The notes under the pieces are model-generated. The model did no database searches. It was not told the DNA's origin and worked only from the letters and a program-made list of their open reading frames with translations. DNA of 64,000 bases from Brachionus plicatilis. Its lineage: Eukaryota; Rotifera; Eurotatoria; Ploima; Brachionidae. The stretch lies in assembly GCA_010279815.1 (NCBI GenBank), contig QEOQ01000688.1:269501-333500 (forward strand). The letters run 5' to 3'. The position numbers were made by a program, and so were the translations under genes. Positions 26,101 through 36,492 of this stretch are shown here, in pieces. Numbering within the stretch: the first letter of the stretch is position 1; each line of letters opens with the position of its first letter.

Positions 26101-29100
26101 TATTTTCATGAAATGAGCAAAAAAAAGGACTTTACAGGCTTTTAATAAATCAAATTCTTTTAGGTATAAAATAAAATGTAATAAAAAAAATACCTGTTTA
26201 AGCATGTTTCATTGATTTTGTCAAATTTAGCAAGAAAATTGAGAAATATTTCATTTGACAGAGAAGCAATTTCGTCTTCGTTAGAGTATGAAATAGTAAT
26301 TAAAGCGTTAATAAAATTAATAAATAAATTTGTTGAAAAAATTGTCCCATTTTCAACAGTTATTGTTTCAATAAACTTCATTGACCATTTTAATAAAAGA
26401 GTGCTAAAATAAATTTATTAAAAAAGATGCCAACAAAAAAATTTTTCATCTTCTTACCAAATTTCTATGTTGGTAGTTGGATGGACCAAAAGTTTGGTAA
26501 CATATTCAACAATAATGCGAAAGTAATCTTTCGTGGGCGAATCATTTCCGTATTTATGCACAAACAAAGATGATGTGACTATGAAATTTTCGTGCCTCAA
26601 ACAAAGATTGTACAGTCGGCTGATAATTGCATATTGAATGTTAGGAAACGTTTCGGCAAGGCTCCAATTTAAAGGTGATAGCCTTTCAGTCAGTAATTGA
26701 AAAAGTGAAGGAGATAAAGCGTACATCTAATGTTAAATAAATAATTTATTTCTATTTAAATTTTAGCTTATTATATTTTAATTTACTAAAATGAGGTTGT
26801 TTTTGACATTTCCGAGCTCGGCAAAAACAGCTAAATTGAAGAGTAGACACGATTCAGCGTTCTTGACTGAATTTAAAATTTTTAGACCACACTCAGCTGA
26901 ATCAAGCTCATCTTGTTTGATAAGAGATAAAATGTTGTTGGAGTTGGAATATTTTAAGATTGTGGTAAAAGACAAATCTGTGTCGTGGAGTATGTTTTTA
27001 TAGACTTCTTGTATTACTGGGATTACTTTTACTAATATCAAATTTTTATAAATTTTTAAGCATTCTTGTACAATCTTAAAAAGATAATTTAAAACAAAAA
27101 TTAATTTTAAATTTTATTCTTTTACTTGCGTATTTGAGGAAAATTTATAATTCCATATGCGACCATCATAAGACAATATTTGACTGATCAAATCAATACT
27201 ATTTGATGCTATAAAATGTTTAATTACCTTATTGTAAAAAATATTTTCATTAATTAAATTTGACTTGTATTTAAATAGGTATTTATTAATAAAATTGGCT
27301 ATTTTGCTAAAAATCGATTTGGATATTAGAAAGATAATTTGAACACTTAAAATATTTATTGGGTGTTCATTAAAATAACTAAGTATTTAAATTTAAAAAA
27401 AAAAAATGTGTAAGAAAATCAAATGAGTGTAAAATGAAAAATTTTCCGATTTTTTTGTTAAAGAATGGATTAACTTGCATCCCGAATGAATTGAGGGTGC
27501 ATATTTATTTGTTCCAAGTATAAATAATGCATCTAATTCTTCGTAGAAGCTTCTAATAGAGTTATTAAGGATCAAAAAACATTTTGAAATAGGTTACCTT
27601 TAACCCAGTTCCTACAGTTAGCAATTATTGAAGTTTAAGTTGTATCTTGATATTGTGTCTGGATGGTCCATCTATCTAATATTAATTATAAAAAATTTAG
27701 TCTAGAACAAACCATTTCTCTTAATTTGTGAACGAATTCCTACCAATGTGGTAAGGAATCGAAGGAAATCAAAATCAAAGCTGATAAGGGAGGTATATTA
27801 AAACATAAAAAAATAATGTAGAAAAAAATTAATAATTTAGAGAATGTAGTAAAAATAAAATTTTTTTGTAAAAGCACACGCATCTTTATTTTTTACGAAA
27901 ATTTTTTTTTCAAGAATTGATTAAAAACTATAAAAATATTAAGCTCAATTAGAAAAAAATCAAAAAATCAAAATAATTGTTTCACAATACGAATCAAAAA
28001 TAATTGAATTGCATATTAATGGTATTGCTTGTTTACTTTTTGATAATTAATTAATTATTTTTATTTAAGAGTAAGATTTATGGTTTAAAATATTCTATTC
28101 TACATTTTATTTTTCAAGATAATTGACATTTAAATATTTTTTAAAATTCGATATTTTATTTTTTCTAAATATTGATATTTCTTTATTAATAAAAATTCTA
28201 TATTTTTTTTCTATGTTTTGATAGATTCCCGCTGATAAGTTTTATATCCCTTCAGATGATTTCTGATGATTCTGACGCTGAGTTCAAGCGTTACCGATTA
28301 TTTAGGTATTCAATAGTATTTTTTGTAACTCCAATAATTATTTTTGTGAAAATCAATAATAATTTTTCTAATACTCAATAATGATTTTTATGTACTAATT
28401 TTTGATTTCTTTGATATTAATATTGACAATAAACAAATGTCCAAAAAAAGTTATTTTAGCATCCAATTAATTCAAATAAATACCCATTAAATAATAATCC
28501 ATGTTGTTTAAATAATTTAAATGGTTTTTAGAAAATTAAATTATCAATTTTTTATAAAAAATCAGAGCCCAAAATCTAAAATAGCAAAAAATTTTCGCAA
28601 ACATTAAATAAAATGAAAACATTTTTTAATTTACATGGTTTTAATTTTTTACATCCTTTTATATTAGAATTTAAATTTTATTTTTTAAAAATCCGTCAAG
28701 AATTTAAATGTTTGTAAAAATCTTGGGCCAAATAAAAAAAGATAAATAAGGTGAAATAATAATATTAAAAAGTTTAATTTTTATTTGAAACGCCAAATAA
28801 TGAAAATTTTTAACAAAATAAATAATTGAATAAAGGAAAAGTTGAATAGGTTATAATCATGATTATTAAAATTTGATTATAAACTTCTTTTTCGCGTTTC
28901 TAATATTTTTGACATGTTTTATAGAATTTGTTTTTAGTAAAGTATTTAAGGTAGCATCATGTTTGAAAAAAATAATTTACTTACTTTTTGAATCAGATTA
29001 ATAAAACTCAAATCTAAGTAATCAAACCAGGATTCTTTGTTAAAATTTAGTTTTATGATGTAATCAATTAGCGATTGATTAACAATAATCTCAAGTCTAT

Positions 29101-31125
29101 CATCGAAAATGTCACATAATAAAGCAGTTATTTGATTTACTTACATATAAAAAAAATAATTTTAAAAATAAATTTTTTAATTTTGTTTACTTGGTGTGAA
29201 CAATAATTCATTATGATTTGAATCATAAACTTTCAGTACACAATTTAGCAAACGATGAAACGTTGAGCAAAGAACTTCGGTTTCACTTTGAGAAATATGA
29301 GTCTTTAATGGTTTATGGTAGGAATCATCAATACAGCTAATGCTGCGAATAACGGTGTGGTAAACCCTAAACACATCAATTTAATTTATATATCTAATTT
29401 AATAATAAAATTTTAAAAAAGTGAAGAATACTTAAATAAAGCAGCTATTTTTTCTATGTTTTCTAGCTCTTGTCTTTTGCTGGTATCTTGAAAATATGCC
29501 TTTTGAATTAAAAAGTTAATTTATTTAATTTAAAATAATTAACTTTTTTTACGCTCAAATAGCTCTCGACATCCTCTACGAACTGTTCCAAAAGGTTAAA
29601 AGTAAAATTCAAATCACCAAGCCAGTTCGATCTCAATTCAACCAGGGAATTCGAAGTAAATTCAATCACTTCATCCGATTGATTGTAGTCAATATGCCAA
29701 GCAATCAAAATATCAACAACGTCCTTTAATTTAGTAAAATCAGTAAAGTAAAGAGAAATTTAAAAAAACCATGTAATTTTATTTCATTTATTAGAATTCT
29801 TTTTAAGTCTGTTTTGATTTTTTTTATTAATTTTAAGCTAAATAATATGAGAAAATATAAATAGTTATTTTTAGTATTTTTTTTTTACATATGAAATTTT
29901 AAAATAAAAAAATATAAATAAAAAACAGCTAGATTTTGTTTAGTTTCTTAGAAAAATTCTACTAAAATTTTAAACAATTAGAGAGTTCTATTAAAGAATG
30001 GTTTAACTGAAATTTTTTGTTTAAAAAAAAACTTATCAATCTGTGAATAAATCTTTTATAATAATTACTTGATCGATAAAATAATCAACAATTCTAAATT
30101 CTATTTTGTTCAAAAAATAGTTTTTTTCTGTGCAGACAGATTTTACATGGTTTTGGGTTTAGATCGGGTAAGACAATTAATTTTTAAATTACATGAAATA
30201 TTTGATTGATTGCAAAAGGATATGATTTAGCTAGCAGAAGTATTATTTGAGAAGTCTTCATAACCAGAATTGGGTTGTCCACTGATTCAAGCAATTTTTT
30301 TAGCTCCACCAAAATAAACTAATTAAAAATATTGTATTATTTTTTAATTGAAAAAAAGAAAATTTACACTAATGTTATCTCTGATGTATCGACTGATAAT
30401 ATCACTTTCAAAACTCTAAAAAAAAATAAAAATTCAAAGAATAAAAAGAATTTTATTTTATTTTTACTTGATATAAGGCATCCATCACTAGAGATTTAAT
30501 ATTATTGTCTTTAAGGCTTTCTTTCGAGTTTTCATCAATTTCAATCGATACCAATTCCAATACCCATTCAAAATATCTACTTTAAATGAAAACATTTAGT
30601 TTTTTCCTGATAAAAATCAAAACTTTTTACTTGGGATCACGATCGGTCATCATCATAATCGATCCTATCTTTGATATGCATTCAACTATAAGTTTTTTAT
30701 TATCATCCAGGAGCCTTTTAAAAAATTTACTTTTTTTCTTAAATGTTAAATAAATATACTGGTCAAATAAAAGTTTAATTAATATATTCAAAGATTGTTT
30801 TCCAAGTTTGAGAACAAATTTTATGTTTTCATGATGATCAAGGTAAGAGCTCAAATCCCCCAATTTTTTTAACTTTTCTTCTTCATCTTCATCTCGAAGC
30901 AGTTTTTTAAGCTGCCGAGCAAATTTAGAGTCATCACTGTATATTTGGTTGTGATCTGGACAAAATATTAAAGCATTGATCAAAAATTTTATTTTTTTGT
31001 CTACCTTGTTTGAATTCATCTTCATCGATTAAACGAGTACCAATATTATACCGTCCATTTGTTTTTTCATAGTACCTTATAGAACCTGACCCAGATGAGC
31101 CTGATATTTTTGACGATTTATACAT
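8025..31125 (-). CDS. SMG1: SMG1, PI3K-related kinase of nonsense-mediated mRNA decay
   Basis: SMG1 phosphorylates UPF1 to trigger NMD. Twenty-nine exons join in frame from ATG (31125) to TAA (8025), giving 3452 residues (human: 3661): 31125-31005, 30955-30631, 30576-30468, 30415-30368, 30318-30193, 29723-29553, 29499-29432, 29366-29191, 29139-29028, 27378-27126, 27074-26787, 26726-26458, 26403-26194, 22706-22605, 22554-22396, 22340-22114, 22064-21889, 21837-21673, 21620-21521, 21468-21290, 21184-21042, 20993-20832, 19440-19299, 19245-17676, 14757-11317, 9788-9706, 9657-9437, 9386-8252, 8102-8025. The HEAT/FAT region aligns throughout with vertebrate SMG1 (for example TPLGKAQDTF, NAYEG, IIPQLFSRLNHPE). 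The kinase domain lies at about 2050-2360 with GDRHLDN and HIDYN, then the long SMG1-specific helical insert, then FATC ending LYEGWTPWV. Most introns are 45-60 bases; six of 1.3-3.5 kb hold repeats. Weaker junctions: 29028/27378 and the 52-base intron 21520-21469. An in-frame ATG farther upstream (31203) is less likely. Confidence 0.93.
10508..10785 (-). pseudogene. Decayed coding fragment in SMG1 intron (unidentified)
   Basis: Within the SMG1 intron 9789-11316, the minus strand gives two protein-like pieces in different frames: SGERKVPRTLYDSLKDIYHD, then RARIAGSDSEPERGKSHLNA continuing ALALLKIKLTETF and KKGRPENSS before a stop. Base composition is less A/T-skewed than the flanks. This is probably a remnant of a transposon ORF; I do not recognise the family. 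The rest of the intron is A/T-rich. Confidence 0.35.
11317..14757 (-). other. SMG1: SMG1 exon 25: kinase domain and start of C-terminal insert
   Basis: One 3.4-kb exon encodes the whole catalytic domain. Reading 5' to 3': an acidic stretch, LPTKTKPKK with VGSNGRRYPYLFKG (nucleotide-binding lobe), LHLDERIMQ, SVTPLGPRSGLI, then the catalytic loop GDRHLDN (about 13385-13405), HIDYN in place of DFG (about 13337-13351), and VPEKVPFRMTQN. The catalytic Asp, the Asn and the metal-binding Asp are present, so the kinase should be active. The second half is coiled-coil-rich sequence matching the large SMG1 insert between kinase and FATC. Confidence 0.93.
14932..15929. mobile_element. Tc1/mariner-like foldback element with long arms
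   Basis: Arms of about 154 and 167 bases are inverted copies, beginning CAGTGGTGATTTGATAACAG at 14932 and ending with its complement at 15929. TA dinucleotides lie on both sides (14930-14931 and 15930-15931). The arms are full of TTACGTAA and TTTGGTAAA words. The right arm carries an extra piece of about 15 bases. The centre is partly hidden by 272 Ns, so an internal ORF cannot be excluded. Confidence 0.8.
15491..15762. other. Assembly gap (272 N)
   Basis: A run of N lies between the arms of the foldback element, just inside the right arm. Long hairpin arms often break assembly, which would explain the position. The number of Ns may not be the true distance. Confidence 0.99.
16274..16381. 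repeat. 54-bp direct tandem repeat, two copies
   Basis: Two adjacent, essentially identical units of 54 bases, each beginning AAAATATAAAGATCACC and ending TTATTTTGTTAA. This is a recent tandem duplication within an SMG1 intron. No known function. Confidence 0.8.
17228..17268 (-). repeat. Dispersed 3'-tail motif, copy 1
   Basis: On the minus strand it reads TCTTAAAGAGCTTTAGCTCG, then TCACAGATGAACAAATAATT. This matches copies near 47391 (plus), 51093 (minus) and, more weakly, 38599 (plus). The shared unit followed by an AAAT-type tail suggests the 3' end of a SINE or LINE family. Confidence 0.45.
23223..23318 (+). pseudogene. Short coding-like relic, unidentified
   Basis: Thirty-one sense codons to a TAG, reading IETQAIMEIGIISCGESETD then EMAEKPLAKKW. 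It is more balanced in composition than the surrounding intron, so it may be the end of a decayed mobile-element ORF. The flanking phrase GGAAGCCCGATCT recurs at about 24247, linking it to local repeats. Confidence 0.3.
24029..24357. mobile_element. MULE-like MITE with long inverted repeats, copy 1
   Basis: The 329-base element begins GGCATCGTGAATTTTCATAC and ends with the complement of GCGATTGTGAAATTTCATAC. The arms share ACAAAACTTCCAATACAAAA and more. Identical 9-base direct repeats TAAATAAAA flank it (24020-24028 and 24358-24366). A 9-base target duplication with long terminal inverted repeats is the Mutator-like pattern. A sister copy lies at 59811-60153. Confidence 0.85.
24461..25316 (+). 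mobile_element. 5'-inverted (twin-primed) LINE fragment
   Basis: The minus strand at 24670-24461 encodes an RT piece with FRRGRGSIDQIFTLR and FIDFKKAFDS (motif A Asp present). From about 24675 the plus strand encodes later RT parts: LEDLDFADD (motif C), GLEINGAKTKVM, EYVNEFTYLGSTIS, then after a deletion RLRWLGHVLRM, RIPKRALQWTPQGR and DRLEWKSKV. An A-rich tail follows (about 25290-25316). The 5' part inverted against a 3' part with poly(A) is the product of twin priming. Several frameshifts and stops show it is dead. Confidence 0.8.
27379..29027 (-). other. SMG1 intron 9, 1.65 kb
   Basis: It runs from donor CCTG|GTTTGATT (29027) to acceptor ACTTAG (27379). A/T-rich, with a coding-like stretch on the minus strand near 27484-27575 (RSFYEELDALFILGTNKYAP) that fits no SMG1 segment and keeps no usable splice phase. 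That stretch is probably a transposon relic. Confidence 0.5.
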
Positions 31126-32001
31126 TTTTAATTCAAAAGTCGAAATTTTGAAATAATATTTAACAAATGCAAATATAAATGAGTACAAAAAAAATTGTTT
31201 CACAAAATATAACTAACATTTATTTTATTTGAAATGTAATTCATTTCATAAGCCTTAGAATTATTTAATTAAAAATTATTTAAAAATGACCATAAAATTG
31301 AACAGTTAGTTTTCATTTAACACTGATAAATAAAAATTAAAAAAATTGTCTGTTTTCTAAACTAAAAAAATTATAACTTAAAAATTTTCTTATTTTTTGA
31401 TTAAAACCAAATATATTTTTATTGATTGCTTTATAATCAAATTTGAACAGTTTAGAACTCAAAAGTTAATTTTAGAAGCAAAAAATATTTTTTTAATACA
31501 AAGATAAATTGAAAATAAAAATTATCAAATAAATAATTCAATTAATTTTTTTAAATTATTTGAATATTTTAAATACATTATTTTTTGGTTTCCATTTCCC
31601 AGCAAATAATTTACAATACAATTTTTCTTTCAAATTCCATCATTTATTTTGATTTATCACACTTGATTGTCATCAATCATCATTCATTCAAAAATTTTAA
31701 AAATAATATAATAGTTTCAAATCTCAAATTTATTTTAAATCTTAAACATTTAATAACAAAGACTTTGACTAAAAATGTTTTAACCAAAAAAAACAATCAC
31801 TTCAGAATCAAAAATTGATCTTGAAAATTTAAAATTGACATTATGGGGTAAAAAAATTTCAAATTTGAATAAATTAAATTTTGTTATTTAAAATTTTCTG
31901 TAATTTTTTATTCATTTTAATGTTGGTTGCTAAGAAATGAAGAATTTGTTTTTTAAAGTAACATTTTAATTCTTTTTCAGAAAAAATTGAGAACTAACAA
32001 T
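31126..32001. other. Intergenic between SMG1 start and small plus-strand ORF
   Basis: This should hold the SMG1 promoter and, if the small gene at 32002 is real, a divergent promoter. A/T-rich, with no clear TATA box, initiator cluster or conserved repeat by eye. A splice-acceptor-like TTCTTTTTCAG ends at 31980, just before the small ORF. Confidence 0.5.
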
Positions 32002-32343
32002 ATGGAAACAAAAAATTTGGAAAATTTACCAGAAATTTACAAATTTTTAGGATTTGATCTAATACCTAAAACAGAAAAAAAAATTAACCAAAACTTGAAG
32101 CAAATAAAAATAATTGATGACATTTTTACAGATTTGAAACACGATGAACAAACAGTACAAATAGTACCGCTAAACTACGTAACTTTTTTTAAATTAAAAT
32201 TAATCTATCTTAATTCAAATTATTCTTTTAGAAGGGAAAAAAACTCGGAAGAAATCAGAGAGCTTTTTAACAAGTCTACGCTGGCAATCAAATTTATGAA
32301 GCTACGTTTTTATATTTTTTTAAATTTAAAATTTTTCTTTTAA
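32002..32343 (+). CDS. Possible small protein gene, unidentified
   Basis: A reading frame starts at ATG 32002 (METKNLENLPEIYKFLGFDL). It runs unspliced to 32343 (113 residues), ending in an A/T-rich FYIFLNLKFFF tail that looks non-coding. A 53-base intron 32179-32231 (GTAACT...CTTTTAG) is possible; splicing it gives a 71-residue product ending at 32270. The acceptor-like TTTTTCAG just upstream suggests a separate 5' exon. The protein is Lys/Ile/Asn-rich, and I recognise no domain. It lies head to head with SMG1. It may not be a real gene. Confidence 0.35.
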   Translation: METKNLENLPEIYKFLGFDLIPKTEKKINQNLKQIKIIDDIFTDLKHDEQTVQIVPLNYVTFFKLKLIYLNSNYSFRREKNSEEIRELFNKSTLAIKFMKLRFYIFLNLKFFF

Positions 32344-33062
32344 TACAAATATTCTAATTTTAGTTGAAATTTTCTTTTTATTAATTATTTTAAATTTTTG
32401 ATCGAATTTCAAATTTTTTAAAAGTTTCCAGAAGATTTTTTTTATTCAAGTCTTTTTTTTTTATTATTTCAAATTTTGGAAAAATAAATCTTAAATTTTC
32501 TCACTTAAATAAAATTATAATAAATTTTTTTAAAATAAATATTTTTAATTTATTGTTCTTGAAAAAAAATAGTGAATAATAAAATATTTTTTAAAAAATT
32601 TTTGAAAAATTTGGCCATGTTAGATATCGAAAATTTTTCTATATTTTTTCAGTTTCTGATTTGACTCGGTTATCATCTCAAGAATCAATGGCAACAAATA
32701 ATCCATTGATAAAAAAAAATCATCATCTTTCACTTGAAATAATTATTTATCAACACAAAAAAAAACATTTATAAAACATCTTTTCTTTTATTTTTTGCTT
32801 TAAACAAAATAATCTGTTAATATAGGTTTCCAACTTAAATATTGATACGATTCTCTAAAAGTGTTGTAAGTAATAAATCTCGAATAAAGATAGAAAAAAT
32901 TTATTTTGTTCATTTTAAATCATGGAATCTTTTTTAAAATGAATTAAAACAGCTAAATAAATAAAATTCAACATTTCAAAAAATATTTACATCAAAGAAA
33001 AAGATTAATCAGTAGGAAAAATAAAACTAATAACCGGTTTGGATGCACTTTCGTTCAAAAGT

Positions 33063-35399
33063 CTATGTGTCCGAGAAAGCAATGCATACAACAGGTTTTT
33101 GATGACCAATAAAGTCCCGTTTAATTTCACCTGTTTTGACTGCCCAGAGTCTAGCCACCTTATCTGATGATGCCGTTAGCAAGTACTCAGAGTCACAGGT
33201 GAACGCCAAATCCCAAATCCATTTACTTCCACTTTGTTTGCTCTCTTTGCACTCGCTAATCAAACTAAAATCTACTGTTCTCCAAATCTTAGCTGTGCCA
33301 TCTGCTGAAGAAGTAGCTAAAAGCCTAAATAAAATTCATCTAAATATTCTTTTAATTTAAATGCTATTTTAAGCTTACGTTGAATCAGGACTGAACAAAC
33401 ATTTAAGTGCATAGCGCTTATGAAACTGATTTATCTGGCATCTTCGCAGCATCGTTGAGTTATCGCCTTGGCCACCAGACAAAAGCCAATAAAAACAATA
33501 TCCCTATTAAAAAATGTTTACATTTAATCTTAATTTAATTTAAATTTAATAAAAAAAATTTACTTCATTGTTGACCGCTGCCATCATTGTTCCTTCTTGA
33601 TTTATGGATATACTTCTGATGGTACTTTTTGATTCTTCCGGCTTAGATTATAAACCAAGTTAAAAGATTCTAAACAAGGTTTTAAAAGGCAAAATGAAAA
33701 TAATTTTATACTTTTACATTTTCATATTTTTTGATTTTTTGTGCAATATTTCAGAAAATAAAAAAAGCCTTTCCAAATTATTTAGTTACCAAAATTAAAA
33801 ATAAAAATTTTATGAAATTTTGCAAAAAAAATCTAAAAAAATGAAAATGTAAAACTGTAAAATTTTCAACATTTTGCCTTTTAAAAAAGCAACAAGTCAT
33901 GACTTAGAGTGGTAAAGATAATCAGAATATTAAAAAATTAAAATCCTTTTTGTACTTTTTCATATTTAAAATAAAGATTTTAATTAATTAATAGCTTAAA
34001 TATTAATATTAATTTTAACTAATATTTCTCTAATCTATAACATAACCGGATCTCTAAACCAGGGCTCCGCTCAGGATCCCGTTTAATTTTTTATATAATT
34101 ATTAAAATACTGATAAAGTACAAAAAGGAAAACGTTTTTTTAAAAGTAAAATAATATATTATTCATGGACTTTGACTTGCTGAAAGAATTCTATGTAAAA
34201 TGAATTTGATTTTAAGTTAAATTGTAAAAAAAAAATTTATAACAATTGAATTCATTTAAATTAATTTAAATATTTTAATTTAATTAAAACTAAATCAAGG
34301 TCTACATAGAATCAAATATTGAGCATTGGCTGCAATAATCGATCATCAGAAATCAAAAAGGTCAAGCCGAGAAACGTGGAAGACCAAAAAAAAAATAATG
34401 TTTTTTTTACTATTTTTACAAGCATTTTTTTAAATCCTTTTCTTTTTAACGAAAACTTTAATTGAACAATTATTCTTTTCTTAAAAACACTAATGTGAAA
34501 ATCACCTTTTTTTTTAATTCAAAAATTGAATTAGAATATTAAGTTAGAAAAAATGAGTTTAAAAAAAAAGAGTTTTTTTTTTTAATTAATGTCAAAACTT
34601 CACCCCAGTGCATTTTTTCTACAATCAAACATAATTTTTCTATAAGAAAAAAATATTTTTTTTTCTACTTTTCGAAAATAAAAATACAATTAGAAAAAAA
34701 ATTTTTTAAATCTCTTAATTTTTGCCTTTCGTTCGATATTTTAAAAATATAAAAATAAAAATTTATCAATTATTAATCTCTTAACAAGATTCAAATTAAG
34801 CTTAGATGATGACTTTGGTTTAAGTAAAAAAAATGTCCAAATACCATGACAAGAGTCTCAGCTTGGTCAGTTCGAATGTCCCATCTGTACATGGCTCCTT
34901 TGTCGTCGCCAAATATAAATTCAAGCTGATTTGGATGAAGAGCTAATGATGAAATTGGCATGGAATGCTCAAAACTAGATGAACACTTAATGTTCCTCAT
35001 GTCCCATAGTTTGATGCATTTATTTTCGCCAGCGGTGTACATACAAGTTCCCTTGTCCTTAAAGCCGATGGCTATGGTGTTTTTGACCACGCCATCCAAG
35101 TTCATGAGCAAATTTTGGGTATTCGATTGAATGTCGTATATGCACACTTGTTGATAACCTCCAGTTGCCATCAAATTTTTGTTCGGATGGAAAGCCATGC
35201 AGTTTACCTGCTTAAAAAAAAAAATTTATTCAAAGATTTAGTAGAGTAGGTCATAAGCAAAAAGAAAATTTTTCTTGATACTTACACTTTCATTGTGTTG
35301 AAGAATTTTGTAGCACATGGCATTGTGCGGATGCCACAAGCGGACCGTGTGATCATACCCAGAGGTGGCAAACAGTATTTGATTAGTCGACGAGTTCAT
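33063..35399 (-). CDS. MLST8: mLST8 (G-beta-L), WD40 subunit of TOR complexes
   Basis: mLST8 is the seven-blade WD40 protein that binds the mTOR kinase lobe in TORC1 and TORC2. Five minus-strand exons join in frame: 35399-35286, 35210-34845, 33641-33564, 33503-33379, 33324-33063, giving 314 residues (human: 326). Matching landmarks are [14 protein letters not shown] near the N-terminus, [94 protein letters not shown] and [14 protein letters not shown] before the stop. Intron 2 (33642-34844) is 1.2 kb and contains a foldback repeat. The second exon has a tandem acceptor (AAGCAG), so inclusion of one Gln may vary. It lies upstream of SMG1 on the same strand. Confidence 0.93.
33683..33888. repeat. 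Foldback repeat in mLST8 intron 2
   Basis: The left arm reads TTTTAAAAGGCAAAATGAAAA and then TTTTACATTTTCAT. The right arm is its inverted copy (ATGAAAATGTAAAA ... CATTTTGCCTTTTAAAA). Length is about 205 bases, with an A/T-rich loop and no coding sequence. Confidence 0.65.
33940..34200. repeat. Dispersed repeat, copy A
   Basis: The stretch with CTTTTTGTACTTTTTCATA, TCTAATCTATAACATAACC, AAACCAGGGCTCCG, CCCGTTTAAT and TACAAAAAGGAAAACG is a diverged copy of 57560-57840, in the same order. A shorter related piece (GGGATCCGGTTTAAT) lies near 43940. Family unknown. This copy sits in mLST8 intron 2. Confidence 0.5.
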
Positions 35400-36492
35400 T
35401 GACTTTAACTATTTAAAAAATTTTCTTTATTATTTTACTATTGCTGCACCCTCTATCTAAAAATTTTAAATAAATTTTAAAAAAAATTTTAAATTATTAA
35501 ATATGCAAATAGCTAGCATTCCTATTCCTTCTTGTATCCTTTGATAAAAATAGTACTTATATCATACCATTCATTGAGAAATAGAAAAATTGAGCTGATA
35601 AATAATTGAAAAATTCGGGTCACGTGGTTTTACATTTTTAGGAAGTATTATGCAAATTTTAAAGACAAGAAACAAACATAACAAAATTTAAATAAATAAA
35701 AATATTTGTTCTTTCAAATATTTAAAGTTTTTGATAATTTTTGACAAAATTTAATTCACTGACAAAAATCTTAATCAGCCAACATACTTCTATAATGGTG
35801 TTTATGAAGCCTTTTTGATTAATGATGAATTTGATCAATTTTTCATCTAAAATTGAAATTTGGTTTTTTAAAATCGATTTTTCAAATTTTGTTTGTTTTG
35901 GTCAATTACTTAGAAACAGTCTCATTTGATCCATTTTTAAAAACAAACATTTCTAAAAATTTTAATTAAAACACTAACTGAATACAAAACTAAACAACAG
36001 AAAAAATATACACTTTTTTAATCCAACAAATCTAAAGTAAAAATTCCTCATTTTTTTTTAGAAAGAATATAATTAAATAAATAATTATATTTACATAAAG
36101 TGTCTGGTATATGGTGCTATATGTTAATTCAAAAGAAAAAAGAAATTGAAAGAATTCTTTCTTATTAAAATTTTACATTCAAACAAAATAAATTAAAAAA
36201 AGGCAAAAGAATAAAAATAAACAAAATTCAAGAATACTAAAATATGAATGAGCGAGTAAATTTTTGTTACGGGTTGATAAATGTTTTCATGATGCCTTAT
36301 ATATAATATATTCTTAAGTTAGAAGACAGAATTTAAGAGTATTTTAAAGTCATTTAATGTACTTTTTGTTATTGAAAAGCTCATTATCATTGAACTTATA
36401 AACAATTAATATTGAAGTTTTTCTCACTAATATTCAATTTTAAATTAATAAAAGTCTAAATAGTATTTATTTCCAAAAAAAATTTAAATAAC

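Larger units (their letters stand above)
22707..26193 (-). other. SMG1 intron 13, 3.5 kb, transposon-filled
   Basis: This is the longest SMG1 intron, between ...CLNAG|GTATTTT (26193) and the acceptor at 22707. It carries a MULE-like MITE (24029-24357), a twin-primed LINE fragment (24461-25316) and a 31-codon coding-like relic on the plus strand (23223-23318: MEIGIISCGESETDEMAEKP). I could not assign that relic to a family. The rest is A/T-rich. Confidence 0.7.

Noticed and set aside
27393..27575. Minus-strand frame as a missing SMG1 exon
   Set aside because: The splice phases do not fit exon 9 or exon 10, and the peptide has no counterpart in SMG1. Exons 9 and 10 join directly in frame.
28985..29028. 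GTAAGT donor at 28984 as the end of SMG1 exon 9
   Set aside because: It ends in phase 0 and does not fit the next exon. Donor CCTG|GTTTGATT at 29027 gives phase 2, matches the acceptor at 27378, and the peptide length then matches vertebrate SMG1.
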